Below the pieces are notes generated by a model that ran no database searches, was not told the DNA's origin, and saw only the letters and a program-made list of their open reading frames with translations. DNA of 22,690 bases, from positions 1 to 22,690 of the IMG/VR virus record IMGVR_UViG_3300032288_002508; one strand, given 5' to 3'. Origin of the DNA: a virus. Each line of letters starts with the position of its first letter. Within the stretch, counting starts at the first letter, position 1. Below, in pieces: positions 1-5,887 of the stretch. The translations under genes were made by a program, and so were the position numbers.

Positions 1-114
1 CCGCTAAGAACCAGTCCCCCAGACTGACGAGTGCGAAGGAACCAAAGGGCAGCGTGCTGTTCTTTGGCGGCGTATCCAGGCGGCCGTAACAGCTTGGTTC
101 TTTTGGAGATCAAC
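1..114 (+). other. Upstream leader, possibly the tail of a preceding gene
   Basis: No complete gene is visible here. The frame beginning at base 3 stays open until a TAA at 87-89, so the end of an upstream gene could lie here, but nothing in those 28 codons is recognisable. The stretch also folds. Bases 42-68 form an imperfect hairpin with CCAAAG pairing to CTTTGG at its base. Bases 77-82 (CCAGGC) can pair with 93-98 (GCTTGG) through one G-T wobble. AAGAACCA at 6-13 is the exact inverse of TGGTTCTT at 96-103. The last hairpin ends just before the T-rich run and GGAG of the next gene. A structured leader is as likely as a gene tail. Confidence 0.3.
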
Positions 115-324
115 ATGAAATATCGCAACGAACCGATCAACGTCCAGATCGTCAAGCTGGACATGCCGTTGGTTGAGTCAGGTGGCAAACGCCTCGACAC
201 ACTGCGCGAAGACTTCTACGACAACGCAGTCAACCTGGTGAACAACGCTCGCAAGCCAATACGAATTTTCTCGCCCTACGACATCGCACTCAGCGGTGGC
301 GAACCTTACTCAGTTTGGAGATGA
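115..324 (+). CDS. Small phage protein of unknown function (69 aa)
   Basis: I do not recognise this protein. The start is the ATG at 115, 5 nt after a good GGAGA ribosome binding site at 106-110; an upstream in-frame extension has no such site. The product is a soluble mixed-charge protein (starts MKYRNEPINV, ends SGGEPYSVWR) without membrane segments or cysteines. It is the first complete gene of a rightward run of short early-type genes and is separated from the next gene by one base. The identical 13-nt stretch GGAGATCAACATG also starts the gene at 895, so both probably use a common translation signal. Confidence 0.75.
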   Translation: MKYRNEPINVQIVKLDMPLVESGGKRLDTLREDFYDNAVNLVNNARKPIRIFSPYDIALSGGEPYSVWR

Positions 325-325
325 C

Positions 326-505
326 ATGAAACTTATTGCAAAACAAAAAGGCTACGAAATCTGGGCGCAGTTTGATCAAACTGCTCAGGTGTACGAACTG
401 TTCTTTGACCGTGAGGGCGAAAGCTACACCGGCTGGAACGTCGACTCGATCAAGGATGCAGCAGCTGCTGTGAAGTACATCCTTGCCGAACAGATGGCCG
501 TCTGA
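326..505 (+). CDS. Small phage protein of unknown function (59 aa)
   Basis: Begins at ATG 326, one base after the previous stop, with GGAG at 317-320 inside the end of the upstream gene. The product (starts MKLIAKQKGYEIWAQFD) is a compact alpha/beta-looking peptide with the pattern YEIWAQFDQTAQVYELFFD, two amphipathic beta strands, followed by a helix ending YILAEQMAV. It resembles the many short orphan proteins found in early regions of tailed phages. No catalytic motif is visible. It is followed by a structured gap (506-596) rather than by an overlapping gene. Confidence 0.75.
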   Translation: MKLIAKQKGYEIWAQFDQTAQVYELFFDREGESYTGWNVDSIKDAAAAVKYILAEQMAV

Positions 506-596
506 TCTCAGCGTGCTGCACCGTGACAGGGTGCAGTGCAGTGTGATCAACACTCCGATCCAGCCGGATGCTGGTGGCCTTTTCTGGAGAAAAACC
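506..596 (+). promoter_or_regulatory. Structured leader with three tandem hairpins (leader A)
   Basis: This 91-nt gap holds three consecutive perfect inverted repeats: CTGCACC 516-522 with GGTGCAG 530-536 (loop GTGACAG); AGTGT 540-544 with ACACT 550-554 (loop GATCA); CCAGC 560-564 with GCTGG 570-574 (loop CGGAT). The third is followed by TGGCCTTTTCTGGAG, so it ends just upstream of the ribosome binding site of the gene at 597. A hairpin with the same CGGAT loop and a changed but still paired stem occurs before the leftward gene at 8406. A role in mRNA processing, attenuation or translation control is inferred. Confidence 0.5.
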
Positions 597-884
597 ATGG
601 CTAAAGCAATCATTCAGGCGATCACCGCCAACGACATCGACAACCTCGGCGTGCTGCTCGCTGACATCAGTCGCCTGACCAAGCAAGCAGACGAGATCAA
701 GACCCGCCTCAAAGCAGGTGGCCTTGACAGCTACGACGGTGAGGTGTTCCGCGCTGTTGTAGTTAAGCAAGACCGCACCAGCTACGACCCACGCAAGGTC
801 GAAGCCCTGCTCGGTGACTTGATCACCCAGGTCGAACAGGTCAGCAAAGTGACCAGCGTCAAAGTAACCGCCCGCAAGGCATAA
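597..884 (+). CDS. Conserved-type small phage protein (95 aa)
   Basis: The ATG at 597 follows CTGGAGAAAAACC, a clear ribosome binding site; upstream in-frame sequence belongs to the structured leader. The N-terminal half is a long helix (about residues 10-45, IDNLGVLLADISRL then KQADEIKTRL). The C-terminal half has the pattern GEVFRAVVVKQDRTSYDPRKVEALLG, then a beta-rich SVKVTARK end. Small proteins with a helical start followed by an FRA-x-V ... D-x-x-KV segment recur in early regions of proteobacterial phages, without a known function that I can name. The gene is 10 nt upstream of the next one and probably co-transcribed. Confidence 0.8.
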   Translation: MAKAIIQAITANDIDNLGVLLADISRLTKQADEIKTRLKAGGLDSYDGEVFRAVVVKQDRTSYDPRKVEALLGDLITQVEQVSKVTSVKVTARKA

Positions 885-894
885 GGAGATCAAC

Positions 895-1080
895 ATGGTT
901 GTCCAAATCCAAATCAAGTCGGTGTACGGCAAGCCGACTTACTACCCAGTCAATGAGGCTGGCCAGCTGTTCGCAGCTATTGCCGAAACCAAAACCCTGT
1001 CCAAGGGTGATCTGCAAAAGATCATGCAGCTTGGCTTTGAAATTCAATACGTCGACGCCTACGCCGACGCCCAGGTTTAA
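895..1080 (+). CDS. Small phage protein of unknown function (61 aa)
   Basis: Starts at ATG 895 after AAGGAGATCAAC. A second reading frame from 899 overlaps this gene but has no ribosome binding site of its own and an arginine/proline-rich shadow composition. The product (starts MVVQIQIKSVYGKPTYYP) has a beta-hairpin-like start, then the segment NEAGQLFAAIAETKTLSKGDLQKIMQLGF, which reads as two helices joined by a turn. The function is unknown. It is probably co-transcribed with its neighbours; the downstream gene begins 11 nt after its stop with another AAGGAGA site. Confidence 0.75.
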   Translation: MVVQIQIKSVYGKPTYYPVNEAGQLFAAIAETKTLSKGDLQKIMQLGFEIQYVDAYADAQV

Positions 1081-1091
1081 GGAGAACCGCT

Positions 1092-1265
1092 ATGAGATTC
1101 GTTTACAGCGCGCCGAACGCCACGGTGTTCTACGACTTTGACTACGAAGAGTTCGTGGTCAAGTTTTACAAAGACGGTGTCTGCATCCCAGACGCTGACT
1201 ACTTCACCGACGACCAATCTGACGCCGTCGAAACTGCCTGCAACTTTGAAATGATTGGAGCTTGA
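1092..1265 (+). CDS. Small acidic phage protein (57 aa)
   Basis: This short gene runs from ATG 1092 (site AAGGAGA at 1079-1085) to TGA 1263-1265. The product starts MRFVYSAPNATVFYDFDYEE and ends ETACNFEMIGA. It is rich in Asp, Glu, Tyr and Phe, so strongly acidic and aromatic. Such small acidic aromatic proteins are sometimes DNA mimics or inhibitors in phages, but nothing here proves that. It lies exactly between two genes with normal spacing and has good codon use, which supports its being real. Its end carries the GGAG site for the next gene, which starts one base after the stop. Confidence 0.7.
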   Translation: MRFVYSAPNATVFYDFDYEEFVVKFYKDGVCIPDADYFTDDQSDAVETACNFEMIGA

Positions 1266-1266
1266 T

Positions 1267-1569
1267 ATGCTGACCCTCAACGACATCAACAACATCGAAG
1301 TAGACGAAGACGTTAGCGAGATGGATTACTTCCTCTCGATTCAACGTGCCATCAACAGCGGCATGTGGGGCCTGCAAGGCAGCTACGGCCGCGCCATGAT
1401 GGAAGCCATCAAAGCCGGCTACTGCATGCTGGGCACCAAGTCTGCCCGTGACTACTACGGCAACAACATCCCCAGCCGCAACGACGTGCAGCCTGGAACC
1501 AAGGGCAGCAAAGACTTCGTCATCGACGCCATGGGCATCGAGTGGGCCAACGAGATGGAGGCTGCGTAA
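1267..1569 (+). CDS. Phage protein of unknown function (100 aa)
   Basis: Starts at ATG 1267, preceded by GGAG at 1257-1260; an in-frame TTG at 1255 would place the start inside that ribosome binding site and is less likely. The protein is acidic at its start (MLTLNDINNIEVDEDVSEMD) and then helical, with the segment INSGMWGLQGSYGRAMMEAIKAGYCMLG. The C-terminus (DFVIDAMGIEWANEMEAA) ends in an acidic helix. There are no recognisable catalytic motifs. It overlaps the next gene by a single base (TAATG at 1567-1571), which implies translational coupling. Confidence 0.75.
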   Translation: MLTLNDINNIEVDEDVSEMDYFLSIQRAINSGMWGLQGSYGRAMMEAIKAGYCMLGTKSARDYYGNNIPSRNDVQPGTKGSKDFVIDAMGIEWANEMEAA

Positions 1570-1916
1570 TGTCAGCCTTCATTTGCTCTGACACCCAGTT
1601 TGCTGTGGTGGCCAAGTTCTTGTTTGACGACGCGGCTTTGACCCAGTCGTTTGCCAATGGCCTCAAGCGCGAAAACATTCGGTCGGTCAACTACCGATAC
1701 AAAGAACGCTCGCGCTTTAGCCCGGTCAAGCTGGCCGCCATCAGCGATGCCGACATCGCCTACTACACGATGCACGACGCCCTCAAGCTGCTTGAGTGCA
1801 TCGACTACCAAAGTTGTGAGCACCCCACCTACGACAAGGTGCCTTACGAACTTGCTTCCACTCTGCTCATCGCACGCGGTGCTCGCAGCTCTCAATCATC
1901 TGTTTGGTCAATTTAA
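1569..1916 (+). CDS. Phage protein of unknown function (115 aa)
   Basis: The ATG at 1569 overlaps the upstream stop by one base and has GGAGG at 1557-1561. The product (starts MSAFICSDTQFAVVAKFLFD) looks like a small alpha/beta protein. A basic segment RENIRSVNYRYKERSRF (about residues 34-50) could touch nucleic acid. It continues with helices around ADIAYYTMHDALKLLECIDYQSCEHPTYD. Three cysteines are present but no paired zinc pattern. Similar small proteins next to DUF932 genes occur in phage and plasmid early regions, but I cannot name this family. An 18-nt gap with AAGGAA separates it from the next gene. Confidence 0.7.
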   Translation: MSAFICSDTQFAVVAKFLFDDAALTQSFANGLKRENIRSVNYRYKERSRFSPVKLAAISDADIAYYTMHDALKLLECIDYQSCEHPTYDKVPYELASTLLIARGARSSQSSVWSI

Positions 1917-1934
1917 CTTTTTAAGGAAATCATC

Positions 1935-2894
1935 ATGTCACACGAACTCACTGTCCGCGCCAATGGCGCTGTGGAATTTGCCTACCTCGCCTCTGACGGC
2001 ACACCCTGGCACGGCCTTGGCCAAGCCCTGCAAGACGGCACAAGCATTGACGGCTGGCGCGAAGCTGCCGGCATGGACTGGCGCATTCGCCGCTCGCAAG
2101 TCCGCTACGCTGTGGACCGCGACGCTGAACAGTTCATCACGCTGCCTGAACAGCACGTCCTGTTCCGCTCTGACACCAACGCGCCGCTCGGCGTGGTATC
2201 CAACAAATACCAAGTCGTGCAGCCTGGTGAAGTGATCGAGTTCTTCCGCGACATTGCCAAGGCCGGCGGCTTGGAGCTGTCAGCAGCTGGCACGATCTAC
2301 GGCGGCAAACGCTTCTGGGCTACTGCCAAGATCGGCGAAGCAGCTCCTGCATCGGTGGCCGACAAGATCGGTGGCTACATCCTGATCAGCACCTCGGCTG
2401 ACGGATCGCTGGCAACTGAGGTGCGTCGCACCACTGTTCGCACCGTGTGCAAGAACACTTTGCAAATGGCCATGGCTGACGCCAAGGCATCGATCAAAGT
2501 TTCTCACCGCTCGGTGTTCGATCCCGCCTCTGTCAAAGAGTTCATGGGCCTGAACACTGCTGCCTGGGATTCGTTCCGTCACACCGTGACACGCTTGGCC
2601 AACATCGAGATGCTCGAAGACGAAGCAGTCGAGATGACAGCCCAGGTGTTCGGCGGTGGTGAGAAGGTCCGCGAGACTGCCGGCTACAAAAAGGTGCTCT
2701 CGCTCTTCAACGGTGAAGGCATGGGCTCTACGCTTGACGGCGTGATGGGTACTCGCTGGGGCTTCCTCAACGCGGTGACCGAATACGCTGATCACCACGT
2801 CCGTGCCCGTACCGATGAGAACCGCTTCGTCGCTTCTCAGTGGGGCGCTGGCGCTGATCTCAAGGCTCGCACCTTGGAGCTGTTATCTGTTTAA
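1935..2894 (+). CDS. DUF932 phage/plasmid-like protein (319 aa)
   Basis: The protein matches by eye the DUF932 family (also known as phage/plasmid-related protein TIGR03299). It has the N-terminal pattern ASDGTPWHGLG, the segment YAVDRDAEQFITLPEQHVLFRSDTNAPLGVVSNKYQ given here only in outline, then NTLQMA and HRS, and a C-terminal helical region with NGEGMGSTLDGVMGTRWGFL. Length is typical. Members are widespread in phages and plasmids; a link to DNA recombination or anti-defence has been suggested, but the biochemical role is not established. The start is ATG 1935 after AAGGAAATCATC. A terminator-like hairpin begins 6 nt past its stop, so expression of the following small genes may be reduced relative to this one. 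Confidence 0.9.
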   Translation: MSHELTVRANGAVEFAYLASDGTPWHGLGQALQDGTSIDGWREAAGMDWRIRRSQVRYAVDRDAEQFITLPEQHVLFRSDTNAPLGVVSNKYQVVQPGEVIEFFRDIAKAGGLELSAAGTIYGGKRFWATAKIGEAAPASVADKIGGYILISTSADGSLATEVRRTTVRTVCKNTLQMAMADAKASIKVSHRSVFDPASVKEFMGLNTAAWDSFRHTVTRLANIEMLEDEAVEMTAQVFGGGEKVRETAGYKKVLSLFNGEGMGSTLDGVMGTRWGFLNAVTEYADHHVRARTDENRFVASQWGAGADLKARTLELLSV

Positions 2895-2899
2895 ACCTT

Positions 2900-2920
2900 G
2901 GGGCTTCGGCCCCTTTTTTT
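2900..2920 (+). terminator. Rho-independent terminator or attenuator after the DUF932 gene
   Basis: GGGGC 2900-2904 pairs perfectly with GCCCC 2909-2913 around a TTCG tetraloop, followed by seven Ts (2914-2920). This is the classic intrinsic terminator form. The GGAG ribosome binding site of the next gene begins at 2921, directly after the T run. Partial read-through, or a phage antitermination system, would therefore be needed to express the genes at 2932-3571 from the upstream promoter. Confidence 0.8.
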
Positions 2921-2931
2921 GGAGAATTTTT

Positions 2932-3024
2932 ATGTGGTCAACTGAAGAAATAATTTATCGCCTCTTGTTCATTGCGTCCATCATTGTCCTGGCCCTGGAC
3001 CTCATGGTCTGGCGTCCCAACTGA
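2932..3024 (+). CDS. Single-pass membrane microprotein (30 aa)
   Basis: ATG 2932 follows GGAG at 2921-2924. The product begins MWSTEEIIYR, continues with a hydrophobic stretch (about residues 9-26, LLFIASIIVLALDLMV) and ends WRPN. It reads as one transmembrane helix with an acidic N-terminus and a short basic tail. The gene ends in TGATG, overlapping the next start by one base, so the two are likely coupled. Small membrane proteins in phage early regions can act on lysis timing, superinfection exclusion or host membrane enzymes; which applies here is unknown. Confidence 0.65.
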   Translation: MWSTEEIIYRLLFIASIIVLALDLMVWRPN

Positions 3025-3149
3025 TGGCCTGGCGCTTGTGCAATGGCTGCAACAAAGAACGCCTGCCTGAAGGCGGCGTGCCGCTCAGTCCCACGCGGTG
3101 GCTGTGCGCCGCCTGCTGGGCCAAATTTAATCAAAGGAAATTCAAATGA
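3024..3149 (+). CDS. Zinc-ribbon microprotein (41 aa)
   Basis: The ATG at 3024 overlaps the previous stop by one base, and the stop at 3147-3149 overlaps the next start as ATGA. The product begins MAWRLCNGCNKERLPEGG and ends CAACWAKFNQRKFK. The pairs CNGC and CAAC are separated by 20 residues, the spacing of a small treble-clef or zinc-ribbon finger, and the C-terminal tail is basic. Perfect overlap at both ends supports a real gene. It may bind nucleic acid or a host protein through one zinc ion; that is inference from the cysteine pattern only. Confidence 0.75.
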   Translation: MAWRLCNGCNKERLPEGGVPLSPTRWLCAACWAKFNQRKFK

Positions 3150-3571
3150 AACTTTTAACCCTCGACGAATTCTTATACGACCTGACCTGGTCGGACAACG
3201 TGCGGCAAAAGCTGCGGGTCATGTCCGATCGCGATGACCTGCGCTACCTGGTAGCCTGGGACAACGCAGGGAAAGTGTCGTGTTCAGCATTCACTGAAAA
3301 GCCCAGTGACTGGCCGGACAACACATTGGCCATCTGGTCCAAACGCGGTGATGATCCACGCCCCGGTGCCGCTACCCAGGCACTCTCGAAAACCATGCAA
3401 GCAGTTGCGCTGGTACTTGATGAAGGTCTCACCGTCTACGCAGCGGCCAAGCAAGTTGGCGTCAACGACTCGGCCGTGCACCGCGCCTTGAAGCGACGCG
3501 AAGGCAAGGCGATCTGCGAATGCTGCGGTCAGGTGATCAGAAGTCAAGCTGACGCGCCAGCTTCTGCATGA
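3146..3571 (+). CDS. Helix-turn-helix DNA-binding protein (141 aa)
   Basis: Starts at ATG 3146 with AAAGGAAA at 3134-3141. Residues about 92-117 (from DEGLTVYAAAKQVGVNDSAV to the basic RALKRR end) form a typical helix-turn-helix of the homeodomain-like or resolvase-tail type: helix, AAKQVGV turn, and recognition helix with basic residues. It is followed by CECC at residues 124-127, perhaps half of a metal site. The N-terminal 80 residues are not recognised. It is the last gene of the rightward early run. Its final 35 bases overlap the converging gene at 3537-3998. A role as a phage transcription regulator is likely but unproven. Confidence 0.8.
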   Translation: MKLLTLDEFLYDLTWSDNVRQKLRVMSDRDDLRYLVAWDNAGKVSCSAFTEKPSDWPDNTLAIWSKRGDDPRPGAATQALSKTMQAVALVLDEGLTVYAAAKQVGVNDSAVHRALKRREGKAICECCGQVIRSQADAPASA

Positions 3572-3998
3572 TCCTGTGCGCCACGTCGCGCTCCAAGTTC
3601 ATCATCAGGTCCGCAAGGGCCTTTTCTTTATCGCCTACCAAAGGCTTACGCCCCGTACCCTGACAGTCAACGCACATGTTGTCTGACAGGACCGGGGCGT
3701 TTCTCATTGTGTCAAAGCCTCGGCCAAAGCAAAACGGGCACACGTCTTTGGCCAGGTGCACCATGACGTTGTGCACCGTCGTCACCTCAAAGCCCCGCTC
3801 CACCAGCTCCATCGCGATCTTGTAAGACTCGCTGTGGTCACCTGCGTATCGCCAGCGCCAGATCGACAACCCCAGCGGGTTGCTCTGCCCAGCCATCCCA
3901 CACGCCCGGATGATGTCGATGTCGCCCATCTCATCGACCTGGGTCTCTTGCAGATTCTTGCTGGTCTGCGCTGATGTGATTTTTTCTTTGCTGGTCAT
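3537..3998 (-). CDS. Double CxxCxGxG zinc-finger protein, possible late regulator (153 aa)
   Basis: Two DnaJ-like cysteine motifs are seen, CPFCFGRG (C87, C90) and CVDCQGTG (C109, C112), which together would bind one zinc. The region before (about 25-75) is helical with IWRWRYAG, and the C-terminus is a charged helix (DKEKALADLMMNLERDVAHRIMQKL). Some lambdoid late antiterminators (Q of the phage 82/21 type) have a similar finger, so an antitermination or regulatory role is one option. It is the last gene of the leftward operon. Its ATG overlaps the helicase stop (ATGA at 3995-3998) and its 3' end overlaps the converging helix-turn-helix gene. Confidence 0.75.
   Translation of the reverse strand: MTSKEKITSAQTSKNLQETQVDEMGDIDIIRACGMAGQSNPLGLSIWRWRYAGDHSESYKIAMELVERGFEVTTVHNVMVHLAKDVCPFCFGRGFDTMRNAPVLSDNMCVDCQGTGRKPLVGDKEKALADLMMNLERDVAHRIMQKLARQLDF
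3607..3629 (+). terminator. Terminator of the rightward early operon, inside the opposing gene
   Basis: AGGTCC 3607-3612 pairs with GGGCCT 3617-3622 (one T-G wobble) around a GCAA tetraloop and is followed by TTTCTTT. It lies 36 nt past the stop of the helix-turn-helix gene, within the coding sequence of the leftward zinc-finger gene. It would stop rightward transcripts before they run antisense through the helicase operon. Confidence 0.55.
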
Positions 3999-5362
3999 GC
4001 CGTCCTCTTTTCTACGTAGTCAAAAAATTCGTCCTGCTCTCGCTCCTTGCGGTACAGCCCGGCAAGCAGTCGCTCGTCCGCGATGCCGTTGGCTGCAATG
4101 ATTCTGTAAATGCTGGCGGTCTCGCCCACCTGGCCGCTTCGCACAATGCGCTTGTTCGTCTGGTCGTACAGCTCAAAGCTGGCAGGCACAACAAACCAAA
4201 CCAGGTTGCTAAAGTGCTTTTGCAGCCCGTCGATGCCGTGGCCTGCGCTGCCTGGGTGAAGCAGTGCAATCTCCACCTCGCCCCTCTTGGCTGCTGCCAT
4301 CCCCTCCTCTGTCGACACGTCCACCGCTTGCGGGTACAGCTTCTTGATCCTTTGCAGGTCATGCGTGTACCAGTACGCAATGATCACCGGGGCGTCGATC
4401 TCCTCGACGATCTCTTGCAGCTCGTCCAGCTTCTCGCTGTGCAGCTCTGACACCTTGCCGTTGTCGCCAAACACCGCGCCCTGGCACATCTGGTGCAGCT
4501 TGCCTGCCACCGTGCCCTGACTGGCTGCTGTCAATTCCAAATCATCAAAGTCCAGCACCTGGGTGTTTTGCAAATCCATGCAAGCCTTCTCAACGGCCGA
4601 CGGCAGCATCACGTACCGGTCGATCACCACCGACTTCAGCCCCAGGTCAGGGTCCACGGCAAAGTACAGGTCGCCGATCTCGCCGTACAGCTTGGGCTCC
4701 ATGCCTGACCTCAGCTTCCAGCTGTACACCTGGCCGGTGCTGCGGTTTTGCTTGTTGGGCTCCAAGTAGTCGGCCCTGAACCCGGTCAACGTGGTGCCCA
4801 GGCGCTTGCCCTGGTCCAACAAGAACACCGGTGCAAACAGCTCATGCGCTGTGCCAGGCCGGGGTGATCCGCTCATCAGCACAATCCTGGCCAAGGTCTT
4901 GGAGCTGATCGCGTTCATGGCCTTCCAGCCCACGCTGCCCCTGCGCCCTCCCTTCCTCAGCCTGCTGGCCTCATCGAAGATCACCAGACCGAACGGCCAG
5001 CTGGCCAGCTTGAATTGCTGCACCAGCTCCGGGAAGAACTCAAAGCTGCACGCCAGCACGTCGTAGGAACCCTCCAGGGCCGCTTTGCGCTCATCCCTGG
5101 TGCCCACGTATACCCCGAACCTCAAACCCGCCCCAAACGTCCATCCTTGCGCCTCCGTTGGCCATTGCTTGGCCACCCGCTTGGGTGCAATCACCAAAGT
5201 CTTGCGGACATCGAACCGGTTGAACATCAGCTCCTCGATCACCGCCAGGGCGATCGCCGTCTTGCCTGCCCCCGCTTTGGCTGCCAGGTAGGTGCGCGGC
5301 TTGTCCAGAATGAAGCTCTCGGCCTCATTCTGGTAAACCCTAAAGTCGTCCCGGCTCCTCAT
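3995..5362 (-). CDS. SNF2/DEAD-like DNA helicase (455 aa)
   Basis: This is a superfamily 2 ATP-dependent helicase or translocase. Visible motifs in order: Walker A AKAGAGKTA (residues 28-36, K34), Ia-like LVIAPKRVAKQWP (57-68), DEAS box (130-133), motif III MSGSPRPG (163-170), motif V GSAGHGID and motif VI QTNKRIVRSGQ, which carries the SNF2-type arginine fingers. Phages with this polymerase/DUF2815 module commonly encode one such helicase, thought to act in replication or recombination. I chose the ATG at 5362, which overlaps the VRR-NUC stop as ATGA; a longer form starting at 5431 would run 69 bases into the VRR-NUC gene and has no better signal. It follows the nuclease gene, so the two may act as a pair. 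Confidence 0.93.
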   Translation of the reverse strand: MRSRDDFRVYQNEAESFILDKPRTYLAAKAGAGKTAIALAVIEELMFNRFDVRKTLVIAPKRVAKQWPTEAQGWTFGAGLRFGVYVGTRDERKAALEGSYDVLACSFEFFPELVQQFKLASWPFGLVIFDEASRLRKGGRRGSVGWKAMNAISSKTLARIVLMSGSPRPGTAHELFAPVFLLDQGKRLGTTLTGFRADYLEPNKQNRSTGQVYSWKLRSGMEPKLYGEIGDLYFAVDPDLGLKSVVIDRYVMLPSAVEKACMDLQNTQVLDFDDLELTAASQGTVAGKLHQMCQGAVFGDNGKVSELHSEKLDELQEIVEEIDAPVIIAYWYTHDLQRIKKLYPQAVDVSTEEGMAAAKRGEVEIALLHPGSAGHGIDGLQKHFSNLVWFVVPASFELYDQTNKRIVRSGQVGETASIYRIIAANGIADERLLAGLYRKEREQDEFFDYVEKRTA

Positions 5363-5652
5363 TGCAGCACCTTGGTGTTGCGTTCCTTGCTGTCGCTGCA
5401 ATGGACCTGGTAGCCACGATCCCTCAGCCATCCAGCAATCCGCTCTTGCAGCGGCTCAGGTCTTTTGTTCTTGTCCTTCAACTCCACCAGCTTGACGTAC
5501 CGGTTCACGATCTCCTGGTGCTCAGGCGGGACCGGCAAAAACGCAATCCGGTCCATCACTCCGGCCGTTCCTGGGCTTGTCCACTTAAAAGCCAAGCCCC
5601 CTTGGGCCTTCACTTTGGTGCAGAAATCCTCTTCAATTTTCTTTTCGGCCAT
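5359..5652 (-). CDS. VRR-NUC domain nuclease (97 aa)
   Basis: A stand-alone VRR-NUC domain of the PD-(D/E)XK nuclease fold. Visible are GTAGVMDRIAF (catalytic Asp in the GxxDR motif, about residue 33-36), the VKLVELKDKNKRP strand (ELK as the E-x-K pair) and the QERIAGWLRDRGYQV helix-strand that closes the domain. Length of about 100 residues is normal for phage versions, which act as structure-specific DNA nucleases, for example on flaps or junctions. I favour ATG 5652; a GTG codon sits immediately upstream at 5655 and is an alternative. GGAA lies a few bases further up. It is coupled to the helicase gene downstream. Confidence 0.9.
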   Translation of the reverse strand: MAEKKIEEDFCTKVKAQGGLAFKWTSPGTAGVMDRIAFLPVPPEHQEIVNRYVKLVELKDKNKRPEPLQERIAGWLRDRGYQVHCSDSKERNTKVLQ

Positions 5653-5655
5653 CAC

Positions 5656-5887
5656 TTTTTCCAGTCAATTTGAAGTTCCAAACAGGGCATTAGTGCATAG
5701 GGCATTAGGGGTCAAAAACCCTATATCCTTATTGGGGTACTTTTTTATATTCATAAATAATATCCTCCTCCCTATTTATACTAACAATTCAATTACCCTA
5801 TTACCCTTAAAGGTAGAAAGAGTAGAAGAATCAAGGACTTGCGAAAGGGCATTAGCACAGGGTAATGTCATCACGTCTAATGCCCTC
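5656..5887 (-). promoter_or_regulatory. AT-rich repeat region, candidate promoter or replication origin
   Basis: This 232-bp gap between primase and nuclease genes is much richer in A/T than its surroundings. GGGCATTAG occurs at 5685-5693, 5700-5708 and 5847-5855, with an inverted copy at 5877-5885. The last two form a perfect 10-bp inverted repeat (5846-5855 with 5877-5886). A related word ATTACCC occurs at 5792-5798 and 5800-5806, and inverted at 5860-5866. On the leftward strand a TATAAAT-like -10 lies just upstream of AGGAGG, without a convincing -35. Iteron-like repeats beside a primase gene fit an origin or an operator for an internal promoter. Confidence 0.5.
5665..5754 (-). CDS. Possible 29-codon leader ORF
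   Basis: Reading leftward, an AGGAGG (5769-5764) is followed after 9 nt by ATG 5754 and an open frame to TGA 5667-5665. The peptide begins MNIKKYPNKDIGFLTP and ends ALFGTSN. The ribosome binding site is the strongest in the neighbourhood. The frame contains two copies of the 9-bp repeat CTAATGCCC spaced 15 bp apart, so the peptide repeats Asn-Ala-Leu. It ends 12 nt before the VRR-NUC start. It may be a real microprotein, a translated leader controlling the nuclease-helicase genes, or a chance ORF over regulatory repeats. Confidence 0.4.
   Translation of the reverse strand: MNIKKYPNKDIGFLTPNALCTNALFGTSN

Noticed and set aside
5363-5431. 23-residue N-terminal extension of the helicase
   Set aside because: It lies wholly inside the VRR-NUC gene in another frame; the ATGA overlap start fits the rest of the operon.
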